Origin: LMUY01 sp964245075
GTDB lineage: Bacteria > Pseudomonadota > Alphaproteobacteria > Acetobacterales > Acetobacteraceae
DNA length: 64,000 nucleotides
Assembly (NCBI GenBank): GCA_964245075.1
Contig: CAXTLC010000002.1
Span: 39,059-103,058, forward strand
Reading direction: 5' to 3'
Part shown: in pieces, positions 35,104 through 44,042 of the stretch
Layout: every line of letters starts with the position of its first letter
How positions within the stretch are numbered: the first letter of the stretch is position 1
Made by a program: the position numbers and the translations under genes
Notes under the pieces: generated by a model
What the model was told of the DNA's origin: nothing
What the model saw: the letters and a program-made list of their open reading frames with translations, nothing else
Databases searched by the model: none

Positions 35104-38010
35104 TCAGCCTTCCCTGGTGTCGGCCCGGCGCGGCGCCCGCTCGGCCAGGTAGGTCGTGCGGGGCCGCACGTTGAGTTCGCCCAGGAGCGCGTAGTTCCGC
35201 CCGTCCGCGCGCGCTGCGGATACGGCGCTGCCGCGCTGGTTCAAGTCCCCGAAGGTGATGGCGAGGGTGGGGCAGGCAGTTTGGCAGGCGGTCTGCACCG
35301 TGCCGTCGTCGATGATGCCGTCGCGCTTGTCCGCGTCGATCTTCGCGGACTCGATGCGCTGCACGCAGTAGGTGCACTTCTCCATCACGCCGCGGGCGCG
35401 CACCGTGACGCTCGGGTTGCGCTGCAACTCGATCGTGGGGGCGGCCCCGGCGGAGTAGTCCAGGTAATTGAAGTGCCGCACCTTGTACGGGCAGTAGCCG
35501 GAACAGGCGCGGGTGCCGACGCAGCGGTTGTAGACCATCAGGTTCAGGCCGTCGCTGTCGTGCAGCGTCGCTTCCACCGGGCAGCCGACCTCGCACGGCG
35601 CATCCTCGCAGTGCATGCAGGGCACCGGCTGGAAGTGCGTCTGCGGCGCCTCGGGCGGGCCGTCATAATAGCGGTCCACCCGCAGCCAGTGCATCTCGCG
35701 GCCAAGCTGCACCTGCTCCTTGCCGACGACGGCGATGTTGTTCTCCGATTGGCAGGCCACGACGCAGGCGTTGCAGCCGATGCACGCGTCCAGGTCGACC
35801 ACCATGCCCCAGGCCGCGCCGCCGCCGCCACGCCCGGGAGAGCCGTAGATGGACGGCTGCGACCAGCTCGTGGTTTCGCCCACGGCCGGGCCGCCTTCGT
35901 GCTGCACGCGGATGAAGTCGTGCCCTTCCATCGTGTTGTGGTCCTGGGTGGTGGCGAATGACGCCGTCCGCCCGGTCTTGCGGATGCTGGCGCCGCTTGC
36001 CTGCCAGGCATCGTCCGTTCCACGCAGCGCGTAGGCGTCGTAGCCTGCGCCGGTGAACAGCAGGTTCGGCACGCTGCGGCCGTAGCCGAGCGTCACGCCG
36101 ACCGTGCCGTCCGCCTGGCCGGGCAGCACCCAGACCGGGCCGTCCACCAGCCGGTCCGCCACTGCGAGGGTGACGACGTCGCCGGTGTTCAGCTTCTCGC
36201 GCGCCGCCAGGGCGGGCGAGATGAACAGCGCGTTCTCCCAGACCAGCTTGGTCAGCGGCTTCGGCAACTCCTGCAACCAGCCATTGTTCGCCGGGCGGCC
36301 GTCCCAGACGGTCGGGTCCGGGCGGAACAGGACCGTGAGGCCCTCGGGCGCGTCGGCCGGCAGCTCCTGGGGAGCGGCCGAAGCAAGTCGCACCGTTTGC
36401 GCGGGAGCAGCCGACCCGGCGACGAACCCGTCCCGAAGCATGCCCTGCCAGCGTGGCCCGAATTCAGCCGGGTCTCCCTGACCCTGCCAATGCGCCTGCA
36501 ACAGCGCCTTGCCGTCCTGCGGGTCGGCATCGACCAGCAGCGAGACGATCTCCGCCGGAGACCGGCCGTCATAGAGCGGCGCCACGGTCGGCTGCATGAA
36601 CCCTACCGTTCCATCCACCGACCGGGCGTCGCCCCACGACTCCAACGGGTGAGTAAGCGGCAGGTGCCAGTCAGAGCGGAGCCCCGTCTCGTCCTCGAAT
36701 GCGCCGGCATGGATCTTCATCTGGACCTTTTGCAAGGCCTGCGTGAAGCCGAGCGCGGCAGGCGCGTCATAGGCCGGGTTGGTGTCCAGCATGACCAAGG
36801 TGGAGACCGATCCCGCCGCCATCGCCGCCACCAGGTCCGCCAGGCTCTCACCAGCCCCGGCCACGGGCGCGGTGAATTCCACCGTCTGCCCGAGATTGCC
36901 GAGCGCCGCGTTGATCCGGTGCACCGCTTCCTGCACGGACGCCGGCGCGGTGCTGCCAGCGATCACCAACCCGGCGCCGCGGTTGGCATGCAGCGCCGCC
37001 GCGGCGGCGGCGCGCCAGGCATCCAGCTTCGAGCCGTCGGCGGCTGGCGCTGGCGGCCCGGCTGGATTGGACAAGTCCGCCAGCAACCCGCTCGCCAACT
37101 GGGCGATCTCGGCCGGAGTCGCCACCAGGGGGTGATCGGCCTTTGCCGAAGTCAAGGACGGAAGGGAGGACGCCGCGTGCATCTGCAGCAACGGGGTGGA
37201 TGCTTGCCGCGCCAGCACCCAGTCCCGCGACACGCCGATCTGATGCGGTCCCGGGTCCAGGAAGTCGCCATCCAGGGAAACCAGCACCCGCGCGCGGTCG
37301 AAATGCCACCGCGGGTCCAGCTTTTGGCCAAACGCACGGCTGGTGCCCTCGTACAGGGCCGTCCGGTCTGTCGGGGTGTGGGTATGCCAGTGCATGCCCG
37401 GGAAGTCCCGCACCATCGCGGCGACCTGCGCCCGCAGGGAAGGGGAGGTGAGGGGGCCGGTGAGCAGGCGCAGCCCGCCCGCGCCACCGGCCCGCAAGGC
37501 CGCGAAACGCCCCAGCACCGCGCCACGGAACGACTGCCAGTCACTCGCCTTGCCGAGGTGGCGGACCGTTTGCGACCGCTCCGGATCATACAGGTCCAGC
37601 ACGGAGGCTTGCGCGAACACGTCCGTCCCGCCACGGCTCCAGGGATGCTGGGTGTTGCCCTCGATCTTTAACGGCCTTCCGTCCCGGGTGGTGACCAGGA
37701 TGCCGTTGGCGAAGCCATCCAGCAGCGCCACGGACGCGAAGTGCATCGGCACGCCCGGCTCTGCCCGCTCCGGCTTGTTGACGAACGGCACTTCCTGGCC
37801 ACGCCCGTCCGGCTGCTCGTCGTCGCAACCGGCGAGACCGGCCAGCGCGAACGAGGCTGCCATCAACTTGAGAAAGCGGCGGCGCTCCGGCCCGACGGAC
37901 AAGTCCGTCACCGCGGGAAACTCGGCCGCCATGAACTGGCGGAACGACGGCGTATCCGCCAGCTGCTCCAGGCTGCGCCATTGTGCCGGGCGGTTCGGAA
38001 ACTGGGTCAT
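35104..38010 (-). CDS. actB: Alternative Complex III iron-sulfur subunit ActB (molybdopterin-oxidoreductase-like, fused)
   Basis: 968 aa from the ATG at 38010. The N-terminus has a Tat-like RRRFLKLMAASFALAGLAGC that also ends in a lipobox. The first two thirds resemble a molybdopterin oxidoreductase but in ACIII bind no molybdenum. The C-terminal ferredoxin-like part (about 750-940) has four cysteine groups: CIGCNACVVACQ, CMHCEDAPCEVGCP, CVGTRACSGYCP and CTYCVQRIESAK with CQTACP, as expected for three 4Fe-4S and one 3Fe-4S cluster. It is the electron-transfer core of the complex. Confidence 0.95.
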   Translation of the reverse strand: MTQFPNRPAQWRSLEQLADTPSFRQFMAAEFPAVTDLSVGPERRRFLKLMAASFALAGLAGCDDEQPDGRGQEVPFVNKPERAEPGVPMHFASVALLDGFANGILVTTRDGRPLKIEGNTQHPWSRGGTDVFAQASVLDLYDPERSQTVRHLGKASDWQSFRGAVLGRFAALRAGGAGGLRLLTGPLTSPSLRAQVAAMVRDFPGMHWHTHTPTDRTALYEGTSRAFGQKLDPRWHFDRARVLVSLDGDFLDPGPHQIGVSRDWVLARQASTPLLQMHAASSLPSLTSAKADHPLVATPAEIAQLASGLLADLSNPAGPPAPAADGSKLDAWRAAAAAALHANRGAGLVIAGSTAPASVQEAVHRINAALGNLGQTVEFTAPVAGAGESLADLVAAMAAGSVSTLVMLDTNPAYDAPAALGFTQALQKVQMKIHAGAFEDETGLRSDWHLPLTHPLESWGDARSVDGTVGFMQPTVAPLYDGRSPAEIVSLLVDADPQDGKALLQAHWQGQGDPAEFGPRWQGMLRDGFVAGSAAPAQTVRLASAAPQELPADAPEGLTVLFRPDPTVWDGRPANNGWLQELPKPLTKLVWENALFISPALAAREKLNTGDVVTLAVADRLVDGPVWVLPGQADGTVGVTLGYGRSVPNLLFTGAGYDAYALRGTDDAWQASGASIRKTGRTASFATTQDHNTMEGHDFIRVQHEGGPAVGETTSWSQPSIYGSPGRGGGGAAWGMVVDLDACIGCNACVVACQSENNIAVVGKEQVQLGREMHWLRVDRYYDGPPEAPQTHFQPVPCMHCEDAPCEVGCPVEATLHDSDGLNLMVYNRCVGTRACSGYCPYKVRHFNYLDYSAGAAPTIELQRNPSVTVRARGVMEKCTYCVQRIESAKIDADKRDGIIDDGTVQTACQTACPTLAITFGDLNQRGSAVSAARADGRNYALLGELNVRPRTTYLAERAPRRADTREG

Positions 38011-38014
38011 GGCA

Positions 38015-38710
38015 TCACCGGTGACAGGTCGAACAGTCGGACAGGCGCTGCGGCCCGGCGATGTGGTTTTCCGCCACCAGTTGCGCGCCGATCTGTTCCT
38101 GATTGGGCGGCGCAACCCATTCCATGTTCCAGATCTGCTCAGCCGGCCGCACGTATTTGGCCGGATTCTGGTGGCAGTTCAGGCAGAACTCCATGCGGAA
38201 GGACTGTGCGGCATAGGTGAGCTGCATCGTGTCCACCGCCCCGTGGCAACTCGAGCAGCCGATGCCTTTGGTGATGTGGATCGAGTGGTTGTAGTACACG
38301 TAGCTCGGCAGGTGGTTCACCCGGGTCCAGTGCAGCGGTTCATCCTTCGCCAAGCTGTCGCGCACTGGCGCCAGCATCTCGGCGCCGGTCCAGATTTCGG
38401 AGTGGCACGTCATGCAGGTATGGGTCGGGGGCAGCCCGGCGGTGGCGTACTGCTCCACCTGCTGATGGCAGTTGCGGCAATCGATGCCCAGTTCGCCGGA
38501 ATGGTGCTTGTGGCTGAACGGCACGGGCTGGGCAGGAGCCACGCCGACATTGCCGACGAAGTTCCCGTGCGACCACATGTAGAGCAGCACGGCCCCCACG
38601 CCCAGAACGCCGACCAGGGTGAGCCCGGCCAGGCGCAGGATCGCGTCCGCTCCCGGGGCGAATAGCTGCCGCGTTGGCAACGGCTCGTGAGTTGCAGCGT
38701 AGTCCGACAT
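38015..38710 (-). CDS. actA: Alternative Complex III pentahaem cytochrome c subunit ActA
   Basis: 231 aa from the ATG at 38710 (AGGAAGG upstream). One N-terminal membrane helix (LTLVGVLGVGAVLLYMW) is followed by five CxxCH haem motifs: CRNCH, CMTCH, CSSCH, CLNCH and CSTCH. ActA receives electrons from ActB and passes them toward ActE or the oxidase. First gene of an eleven-gene operon whose members overlap or nearly touch. Confidence 0.94.
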   Translation of the reverse strand: MSDYAATHEPLPTRQLFAPGADAILRLAGLTLVGVLGVGAVLLYMWSHGNFVGNVGVAPAQPVPFSHKHHSGELGIDCRNCHQQVEQYATAGLPPTHTCMTCHSEIWTGAEMLAPVRDSLAKDEPLHWTRVNHLPSYVYYNHSIHITKGIGCSSCHGAVDTMQLTYAAQSFRMEFCLNCHQNPAKYVRPAEQIWNMEWVAPPNQEQIGAQLVAENHIAGPQRLSDCSTCHR

Positions 38711-39150
38711 CAACCGCCTTCCTACTGGCCCCGGCCACCCTGGCTAGTGCCTATTCGAGCACGCACACCTGACCGGTGCAGGCTGTTCGTCCGAAATGGC
38801 ACGCGTGCCGTGACGGTCGGGATTGCCCATGCCTAGTGATCATGTCGCATCAGCGTGGCGCAAGTCTCTATCGAGAGAACTTACCCTTGGTGTAGCCGCC
38901 CTGCCACCCGCAATCCATCCGGTTCACGAGCGCTCGCAATACGCTTGCGTGGCCGATGCGCCGACAGAGACCCGGTCGGGCAGAATGCCGGGAAAGCCCG
39001 CAATGGTGCGTATCCCTGCACGGACGGCCAGGAATATCTCTGTCCGTCTTTTTTCATAGACTAGACCGGTGCGCCGATGTGGCCGTGGAAGGCTGTGCAC
39101 GGAAGTCCAAGGATGGAACGAAACGAGCTCCACCCTTGGGCAGAAGCCGG
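38711..39150. other. 440-bp intergenic region between actA and a glycosyltransferase
   Basis: No credible gene is seen on either strand; short frames here lack ribosome sites and family features. The region should contain the promoter of the act-cox operon, but no confident -35/-10 or -24/-12 pair was found. It holds GC-rich pairs such as CGGGAAAGCCCG near 38994 and a hairpin with a T run (39020-39054). Confidence 0.6.
39020..39054 (+). terminator. Possible Rho-independent terminator on the plus strand
   Basis: ACGGAC (39020-39025) and GTCCGT (39042-39047) form a 6-bp stem, with C then six T after it. The loop is long (16 nt), so it is a weak candidate. No plus-strand gene precedes it; if used, it would end an unannotated small RNA. 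Confidence 0.3.
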
Positions 39151-40005
39151 TCAGCCCGGTGGACGGGCGCCGATCTCAGCCGCCAAGGCGTGCAGGATAT
39201 TGGAGTCCTTCGTGCTGTCGAACTTGCGGGCGAACAACGCCGGGCTCGCGTGCAGGTAGTCCAGATCGTCCATCGTCAGCAGCGCCGGATGCGCCGCCGG
39301 CTCCACCAAGCGGATCGCGCGACCATACTGGGCTGCCTGGCGGTCGCGGAACGGGCCGTTCAGGAGCAGGGCCTGCAACACGAGCTCGTCGCTGAGTGGG
39401 CTGAACCGCATGTATCGGTCCATCTCGCGCCGGAACGGGGCCGTGCGTTGCCATTCGCAGAACGCGCGCGGCAGCATGACCCATTGCGAGCCCTTGTGCT
39501 CGATCTGAAAACCCTTCGGCGGCTTACGCCGGCCCGGCAGGATCACGATCTTGAGCGGCGTCTCGACGACCCGTGGCCGCCGTATGTGCCAGTCCTTCGC
39601 TGGCAAGTCGGTGAAGGCCTTGGTTTCCACATAGACGTCGTCCGGCCGATCCTGAAGGAGGGTCCTGACCTTCGACATCGGCTTGATCGGGTAGCAGTCG
39701 CCGCTGAGGTTGATGAAGTGCGTCCAGTCCGCACCCGACTTCAGCAGGGTGTCGATCGCGTCCAACGTTATCCGGCCGAGGCTCCACCCGCCCCAATTCG
39801 TGTAGCGTGGCCGCATCATCCGGATGTTCGGCTTGTCCGCCACCAGCTCGCGCACCCGGGTCCAGGTGCCGCCCCGGCCCTTCCAGTTGAGCAGGCTCTT
39901 GAGGTCGACGTGGACCAGGAAGAGGTCATCAGGGTTGTAGATCGCGTTCAACAGCCACTCGAACTGCTCGGGCTTGTGGTGCAGCATGATGAACCAGGCG
40001 ATCAC
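39151..40005 (-). CDS. Core-2/I-branching type glycosyltransferase (GT14-like)
   Basis: 284 aa, no membrane segment. Features of the branching beta-1,6-N-acetylglucosaminyltransferase family are present: the start AWFIMLHHKPEQFEWLLNAI, VHVDLKS, the FINLSGDCYPI motif and KGSQWVMLPRAFCEW (GSQW signature). The donor and acceptor sugars are unknown. Start overlaps the upstream glycosyltransferase by 4 bases, so three glycosyltransferase genes form one transcript. Confidence 0.87.
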   Translation of the reverse strand: MIAWFIMLHHKPEQFEWLLNAIYNPDDLFLVHVDLKSLLNWKGRGGTWTRVRELVADKPNIRMMRPRYTNWGGWSLGRITLDAIDTLLKSGADWTHFINLSGDCYPIKPMSKVRTLLQDRPDDVYVETKAFTDLPAKDWHIRRPRVVETPLKIVILPGRRKPPKGFQIEHKGSQWVMLPRAFCEWQRTAPFRREMDRYMRFSPLSDELVLQALLLNGPFRDRQAAQYGRAIRLVEPAAHPALLTMDDLDYLHASPALFARKFDSTKDSNILHALAAEIGARPPG

Positions 40006-40898
40006 GCCGTTTGCGCCTCGGCAGGGGGTTGCACGCCCTGGGTCAGCAACGCTTGGAAGCTGCCCCCCCCGGTACGCCTGATGTCATAGCGCGTCACCTT
40101 GCCTGGCCCGGCCAGGTGCACCGCGCCGATGGTCTGGTATGGCGGGTAAGGCTCGCACAAGGCGTGCGTTTCGTCGTTCCACATTGGCTGCCCACGGTCA
40201 CAGATCCAGTTGTATCGCGGCGGCAGCACGGTGGTGGCGATTTTCGGCCGGGACCGCCAGCCGCCATGCACCACCTGGTTGAGCGAGAACTGGTCGTGCG
40301 GCAGCACCACCTTGGTGCGTTCCCAAGCCGCCCGGTAGTTCCGCTGCCACAACGCCCAGTGCGGGGCGTCGGCCCGTAAGGCAAACACTCCGGCATTGAG
40401 GTGCGGCCGGGTCAGCAGCCACGCTCCATCCAAGGGGCCGTAGCCCAGGACCATGTGCTTGGCGAACCAGCCGAGCAGCCAGCCCTGGAACACGTAGGCC
40501 CGTTCACGCTCGTGCGTGATGGCCATCCCCGTTTCCAGGGCCCCCCGCCGGTAATCCTCGATCACCCACCAGCCCTGCAGCCAGACGTCCGAGTCGATCC
40601 ACATATAGATGTCGCGGCCTGGGAAGTACTCGCGCAGGAACGGGCGCGCCACGAAGGCGAGTTCGTAGGATTTGAGGTGGGAGGCGGGCACGCCGAGATG
40701 CGTGGTTGGTTCGGCGAGAAGGATGCCGCGCTCCGTCAGCCAAAGACGGTCGGCATCGCCCAAGCCGACGTCAAGGCAGCCGATCTCCACGGTGCCACGT
40801 TCGGGGAAGCTTTCGAGGGAGCGGATCATCCCCTGCAGCACGGGCATCACCTTGCTGTCTCCGCCAGTCACGATGATTGTCCGAAGGGCAGCCGTCAC
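40002..40898 (-). CDS. Putative GT-A fold glycosyltransferase
   Basis: 298 aa from a GTG at 40898 that overlaps the upstream gene's stop (GTGA). The start TAALRTIIVTGGDSKVMPVL and the metal-binding DxD motif in IYMWIDSDVWLQGW at about 120 suggest a GT8-like enzyme. NAGVFALRADAPHWALW and HDQFSLNQVVH are also compatible. The exact family is not certain. An in-frame start further upstream (40964) would lie inside the neighbour. Confidence 0.75.
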   Translation of the reverse strand: MTAALRTIIVTGGDSKVMPVLQGMIRSLESFPERGTVEIGCLDVGLGDADRLWLTERGILLAEPTTHLGVPASHLKSYELAFVARPFLREYFPGRDIYMWIDSDVWLQGWWVIEDYRRGALETGMAITHERERAYVFQGWLLGWFAKHMVLGYGPLDGAWLLTRPHLNAGVFALRADAPHWALWQRNYRAAWERTKVVLPHDQFSLNQVVHGGWRSRPKIATTVLPPRYNWICDRGQPMWNDETHALCEPYPPYQTIGAVHLAGPGKVTRYDIRRTGGGSFQALLTQGVQPPAEAQTA

Positions 40899-41926
40899 GG
40901 GCGCAAGGACCCCCTTGCGGCCCGCATCAGCCGGCCGGCAATGCGCCGGGCCAGCAGCTTCCACGTGCCGGGATGCCGGGCAATCAGGGCGGCTGCTCCC
41001 CGGCGGTTGCCGGTGTCAGCCAGCATCCGCTGCGCGTCGAGGTAGTGGACCATGGTGCCGTATTCGCGCTCGCGCCTGCGCAGCAGGGCAGCAAGCTCGG
41101 GCCGTGCGCTTCCCAGCTTGGCCTGGAAATGCCGGTTGGTCTGCAACGCGTTGCGGTAGTCGTATCGCCACGCGCCGCTGCCGGTCTGCGTCCAGCGGCG
41201 TGCCGTCGGGCTGAAGGGCAGCGTCCACTCGTAAAGCGGCTCGTGCACCAGCCAGCCTTTGCCGCCGGCGGCAAAGGCCTCCATCATGAAGTAGAAATCC
41301 TCCGCAAGCTTGGCGTCTGGATGGTAGGCCAGTCCGGTTCGCCGTAGGAACTCCGTCCGCACCATGGGTTTGAGGATGCCGAAGTCGAACGGTGCCCCCG
41401 GATCGGAGTGGGCGATGAAGTCGGCCAGCCCGACGGTTCGGCCGCCGCCGGACGCGGCGAACGCGTGTCGCACCAGTTGCCCGGTTGCGTCGTCGCGGTG
41501 CAACTGGTTGTCCGCCACCAGGTCGGCGCCATGCGCCTCGCCGGCCGCGACCAGCGCCGCCAGCCTGCCGGGAAGATACCGGTCGTCAGCGTCCAGCACG
41601 GCGACCCAGGCGCCGCGTGCCTGCGTTGCCGCGTGGTTCATCGCGCGCGCCTTGCCGCCGTTCTGCGGCAGCATTATCAGCTTTACTCGGGTGTCCGTTG
41701 CGGCCAGGTTGCGTGCCACAGCCACGCCGTCATCGGTGGACGCGTCGTCTATGATGAGCAGCTCGATATCTGAAAAGGACTGCTCCAGCACGGATGATAT
41801 GGCGCGGCCAAGCGTGGCGGCACTGTTGAAGACCGGTATGACGACTGTGACCGCCGGGGATGCTGGGACCGTCTGCTCCGGTTTGCCCGGGCAGGACGCG
41901 TGGAGGCTGGAGTACGTCTCGTTCAC
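40895..41926 (-). CDS. Glycosyltransferase family 2 protein
   Basis: About 343 aa from a GTG at 41926; a TTG at 41995 is the alternative, and neither has a good ribosome site. The GT2 catalytic domain has VTVVIPVFNSAATLGRAI, LLIIDDASTDD, and GAWVAVLDADDRYLPGRLAA with the DxD-like motif, and LAEDFYFMMEAF as the ED acceptor motif. It probably adds a sugar to the surface polysaccharide. It is first of three minus-strand glycosyltransferases, divergent from the ATPase gene at 42152. Confidence 0.88.
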   Translation of the reverse strand: MNETYSSLHASCPGKPEQTVPASPAVTVVIPVFNSAATLGRAISSVLEQSFSDIELLIIDDASTDDGVAVARNLAATDTRVKLIMLPQNGGKARAMNHAATQARGAWVAVLDADDRYLPGRLAALVAAGEAHGADLVADNQLHRDDATGQLVRHAFAASGGGRTVGLADFIAHSDPGAPFDFGILKPMVRTEFLRRTGLAYHPDAKLAEDFYFMMEAFAAGGKGWLVHEPLYEWTLPFSPTARRWTQTGSGAWRYDYRNALQTNRHFQAKLGSARPELAALLRRREREYGTMVHYLDAQRMLADTGNRRGAAALIARHPGTWKLLARRIAGRLMRAARGSLRP

Positions 41927-42087
41927 GGGAGATGGATAGCTGGTTTGAGCTGAAAACGAAATTGGAAAGTGCGGTTGCGGCGTGCGGGACTGCAACGAGC
42001 GGCTTTGTGGAAGCCAAAAGCTGCTAATTCTTTAATTGAATCAAGAAAACGTCAGTCATCCGTACGATGGCGTGATCAATCATGTGC

Positions 42088-42114
42088 TTGCCATTTTGGC
42101 AACCGTTCTATACT
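42088..42114 (+). promoter_or_regulatory. Candidate promoter with operator-like palindrome
   Basis: In an AT-richer interval before the ATPase gene, TTGCCA-TTT-TGGCAA (42088-42102) is a perfect inverted repeat. Its left arm could serve as a -35 box for TATACT (42109-42114), with a short 15-nt spacer. The palindrome may be a repressor or activator site. Confidence 0.35.
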
Positions 42115-42151
42115 TTCGAGACATGTTTCTCTGTTGCCGGGCTTGAGCGAG

Positions 42152-43513
42152 ATGTCTTCCGCACGTTCGGCATCCCTCGCCATGACGGCGCCCCAGGGTG
42201 GACCCCAGGGTGGACCGTTGACGGCGCGCTTCATGCACAGGGGCGCGGCTGCGGCGAGCGAGCGGCTTCTGGCGGGCATACGGCAACGCCGGGTCACCGT
42301 TCTCGTCGGCATGCCTGGCAGCGGCAAGACAACGCTGCTGCGGGCGGTCGTGAACGCCAACATCGCGATCGGGCGCCCCTCGGCGCTGGTGGAGCCCGGC
42401 GCGCCGTTGCCGCCGCGCAGAACGCTCGCGGTGATCGACGATGCGCAACGGCTCAATGCGGCGCAGCTTGCCGCCGTGCTGCGCCGCCCCGATGGCTGTG
42501 TTCTTGCGGGCCCCCACTCGCTCATGGAAAGGCTGGGGGATGCGCGCCGCGGGATGACGGTGGTTGACCTGCCGCCGGTGGCTCCGGACGAGGCTCCCGC
42601 CTTTGTCTCATCCCTGCTGAATGATGGCGGGGAGGTCGTCAATGTCTCGCCCGACGCGCTGACCGCTTTGGCCCGGCATTCCGGCGGGCTACCCGGCCGC
42701 ATGGAGACGATCGTCCGGCTGGCCGGCTTCTTGGCCCGCATGGAGGCGGTGGATACGTTGCACGCCCGTCACGTGGACGAGGCGGCATCGGTTGGGAACG
42801 GCGTGGACCTGGTAGGCGAGGAGGATCTGCCGGACGACGACACCGGTCAGGATGCGCCGCCGCCGCCGCAGCCCGTCCGGAGGAGATCGACGGGGCTACG
42901 CCCTGCGGCGGTCGCTTGCAGCCTGGCGATACTCCTGATCCCATTCGACGGTTTGCAGACCTGGAGACACCTCCAGCTTGCCTCGTCCACGCCGTCCGTG
43001 TCGCCGGCCCCGCCGCTCCAGGCTCCGCCACCGCAGGTTGTGGTCACGGCGCCACCTCCCGCTCCGCCGCCGCAGGTCGTCCACGCCGCGCCGCCGCCGC
43101 CAGATCCACTGCCCTCGCCTCCACCTGCACCACCGTCTCCGCCGATCCCGGTCGTGACGCCGCCGGCACTGCCGGCGTTGCCGACGTCGGTTCCGATGCA
43201 CGTCGCGGTACTGGTGCCGGCAGGGGATGCCTTGGCGCAGGCCCGCGGCGCCGACATGGTCAAGAACCTGCGCGATCACGGCTACGCTGCGGAAGGGCCG
43301 GTGGCGACCAACCATCGCATCGCGGAAGCTGCACTCGATTACTTCTTTGTCGAGGATTCGGCCGCTGCAACAAGTCTAGCCTCCCTGGCGGGCAGCATCG
43401 GCGCCCCTCGGATGGCTTCTCCCGCGCAAGCCTCGCTGCCGCGGCCCGGCAGCGCGGAAATCCTGTTGCCGCCCGAAGTAACAGCCGCGCGCCGTAATCG
43501 TACAACTGAATAA
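42152..43513 (+). CDS. Single-pass membrane AAA-type ATPase with proline-rich linker and LytR_C-like domain
   Basis: 453 aa from the ATG at 42152; the ATG at 42182 is an alternative. The N-terminal ATPase has Walker A VGMPGSGKTTLLRAVV at about 51-66 and Walker B LAVIDDAQRL at about 95, like ExeA/TadA-associated regulators. A membrane helix (AVACSLAILLIPFDGL) at about 248-263 is followed by about 70 residues of Pro-rich periplasmic linker. The C-terminal domain (from MHVAVLVPAGDALAQ) resembles the LytR/SPOR-like peptidoglycan or polymer-binding fold. It precedes ompA-, Sel1- and transglycosylase-type genes. The role is unknown. Confidence 0.8.
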   Translation: MSSARSASLAMTAPQGGPQGGPLTARFMHRGAAAASERLLAGIRQRRVTVLVGMPGSGKTTLLRAVVNANIAIGRPSALVEPGAPLPPRRTLAVIDDAQRLNAAQLAAVLRRPDGCVLAGPHSLMERLGDARRGMTVVDLPPVAPDEAPAFVSSLLNDGGEVVNVSPDALTALARHSGGLPGRMETIVRLAGFLARMEAVDTLHARHVDEAASVGNGVDLVGEEDLPDDDTGQDAPPPPQPVRRRSTGLRPAAVACSLAILLIPFDGLQTWRHLQLASSTPSVSPAPPLQAPPPQVVVTAPPPAPPPQVVHAAPPPPDPLPSPPPAPPSPPIPVVTPPALPALPTSVPMHVAVLVPAGDALAQARGADMVKNLRDHGYAAEGPVATNHRIAEAALDYFFVEDSAAATSLASLAGSIGAPRMASPAQASLPRPGSAEILLPPEVTAARRNRTTE

Positions 43514-43527
43514 TATAAGGAGACACG

Positions 43528-44040
43528 ATGACGCATTCCCTTCTCCATACATCCCGCCTTGCCGCCGTTCTCACCATGGTGACCGTGGCGGTTGCTCCCG
43601 TTACGAAGGCGTGGTCCGCTCCCGCCACGGCCAGTCAAGGCGGCGCGCAAGCGGCTACCTTGCAGGGCTCCGCAGCGACCGCGCCGCTTGTCATCGGCGG
43701 CAAGCCCGAGCCCGACTCGCTGGTGCTTTATTTCGACAGCGGCAGCACGGTGGTTCGTGCGCAGGACCGGGCTTTGCTGGATCAAGCGTCACGGCTCTAC
43801 CGTGATGGCCATCCGGTGGTCATGATCGTCAGCGGCGGCGCGGACTCCGTTGGGTCTCCCGATTCGAACCTGCGCATCTCCGAACTGCGGGCGTCCGGCG
43901 TGCTCCGTGAACTCGTGGCTCGCGGCATACCCGCGGACCGGTTCCAGTTGCTGGCCAAGGGAACCACGGATCAGCCGGTTCATGTCGCCGATGGTGTGCC
44001 CGAGGTGGGCAACCGCCGGGTCGAGATTCGCTGGCGCTGA
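43528..44040 (+). CDS. OmpA family (peptidoglycan-binding) protein
   Basis: 170 aa. ATAAGGAGACACG gives a strong ribosome site. A signal peptide (MTHSLLHTSRLAAVLTMVTV to the cleavage region near WSAPA) is followed by an OmpA C-like domain with LVLYFDSGSTVV, the NLRISELRASGVLREL region and the ending GNRRVEIRW. Domains of this kind bind diaminopimelate in peptidoglycan. No beta barrel is present, so this is a periplasmic, not outer-membrane, form. Two bases before the Sel1 gene. Confidence 0.9.
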   Translation: MTHSLLHTSRLAAVLTMVTVAVAPVTKAWSAPATASQGGAQAATLQGSAATAPLVIGGKPEPDSLVLYFDSGSTVVRAQDRALLDQASRLYRDGHPVVMIVSGGADSVGSPDSNLRISELRASGVLRELVARGIPADRFQLLAKGTTDQPVHVADGVPEVGNRRVEIRWR

Positions 44041-44042
44041 CG

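Noticed and set aside
38924..39133. Small minus-strand ORF upstream of actA
   Set aside because: No ribosome site, no recognisable family, and composition typical of intergenic DNA; the frame crosses the hairpin-T-run region.
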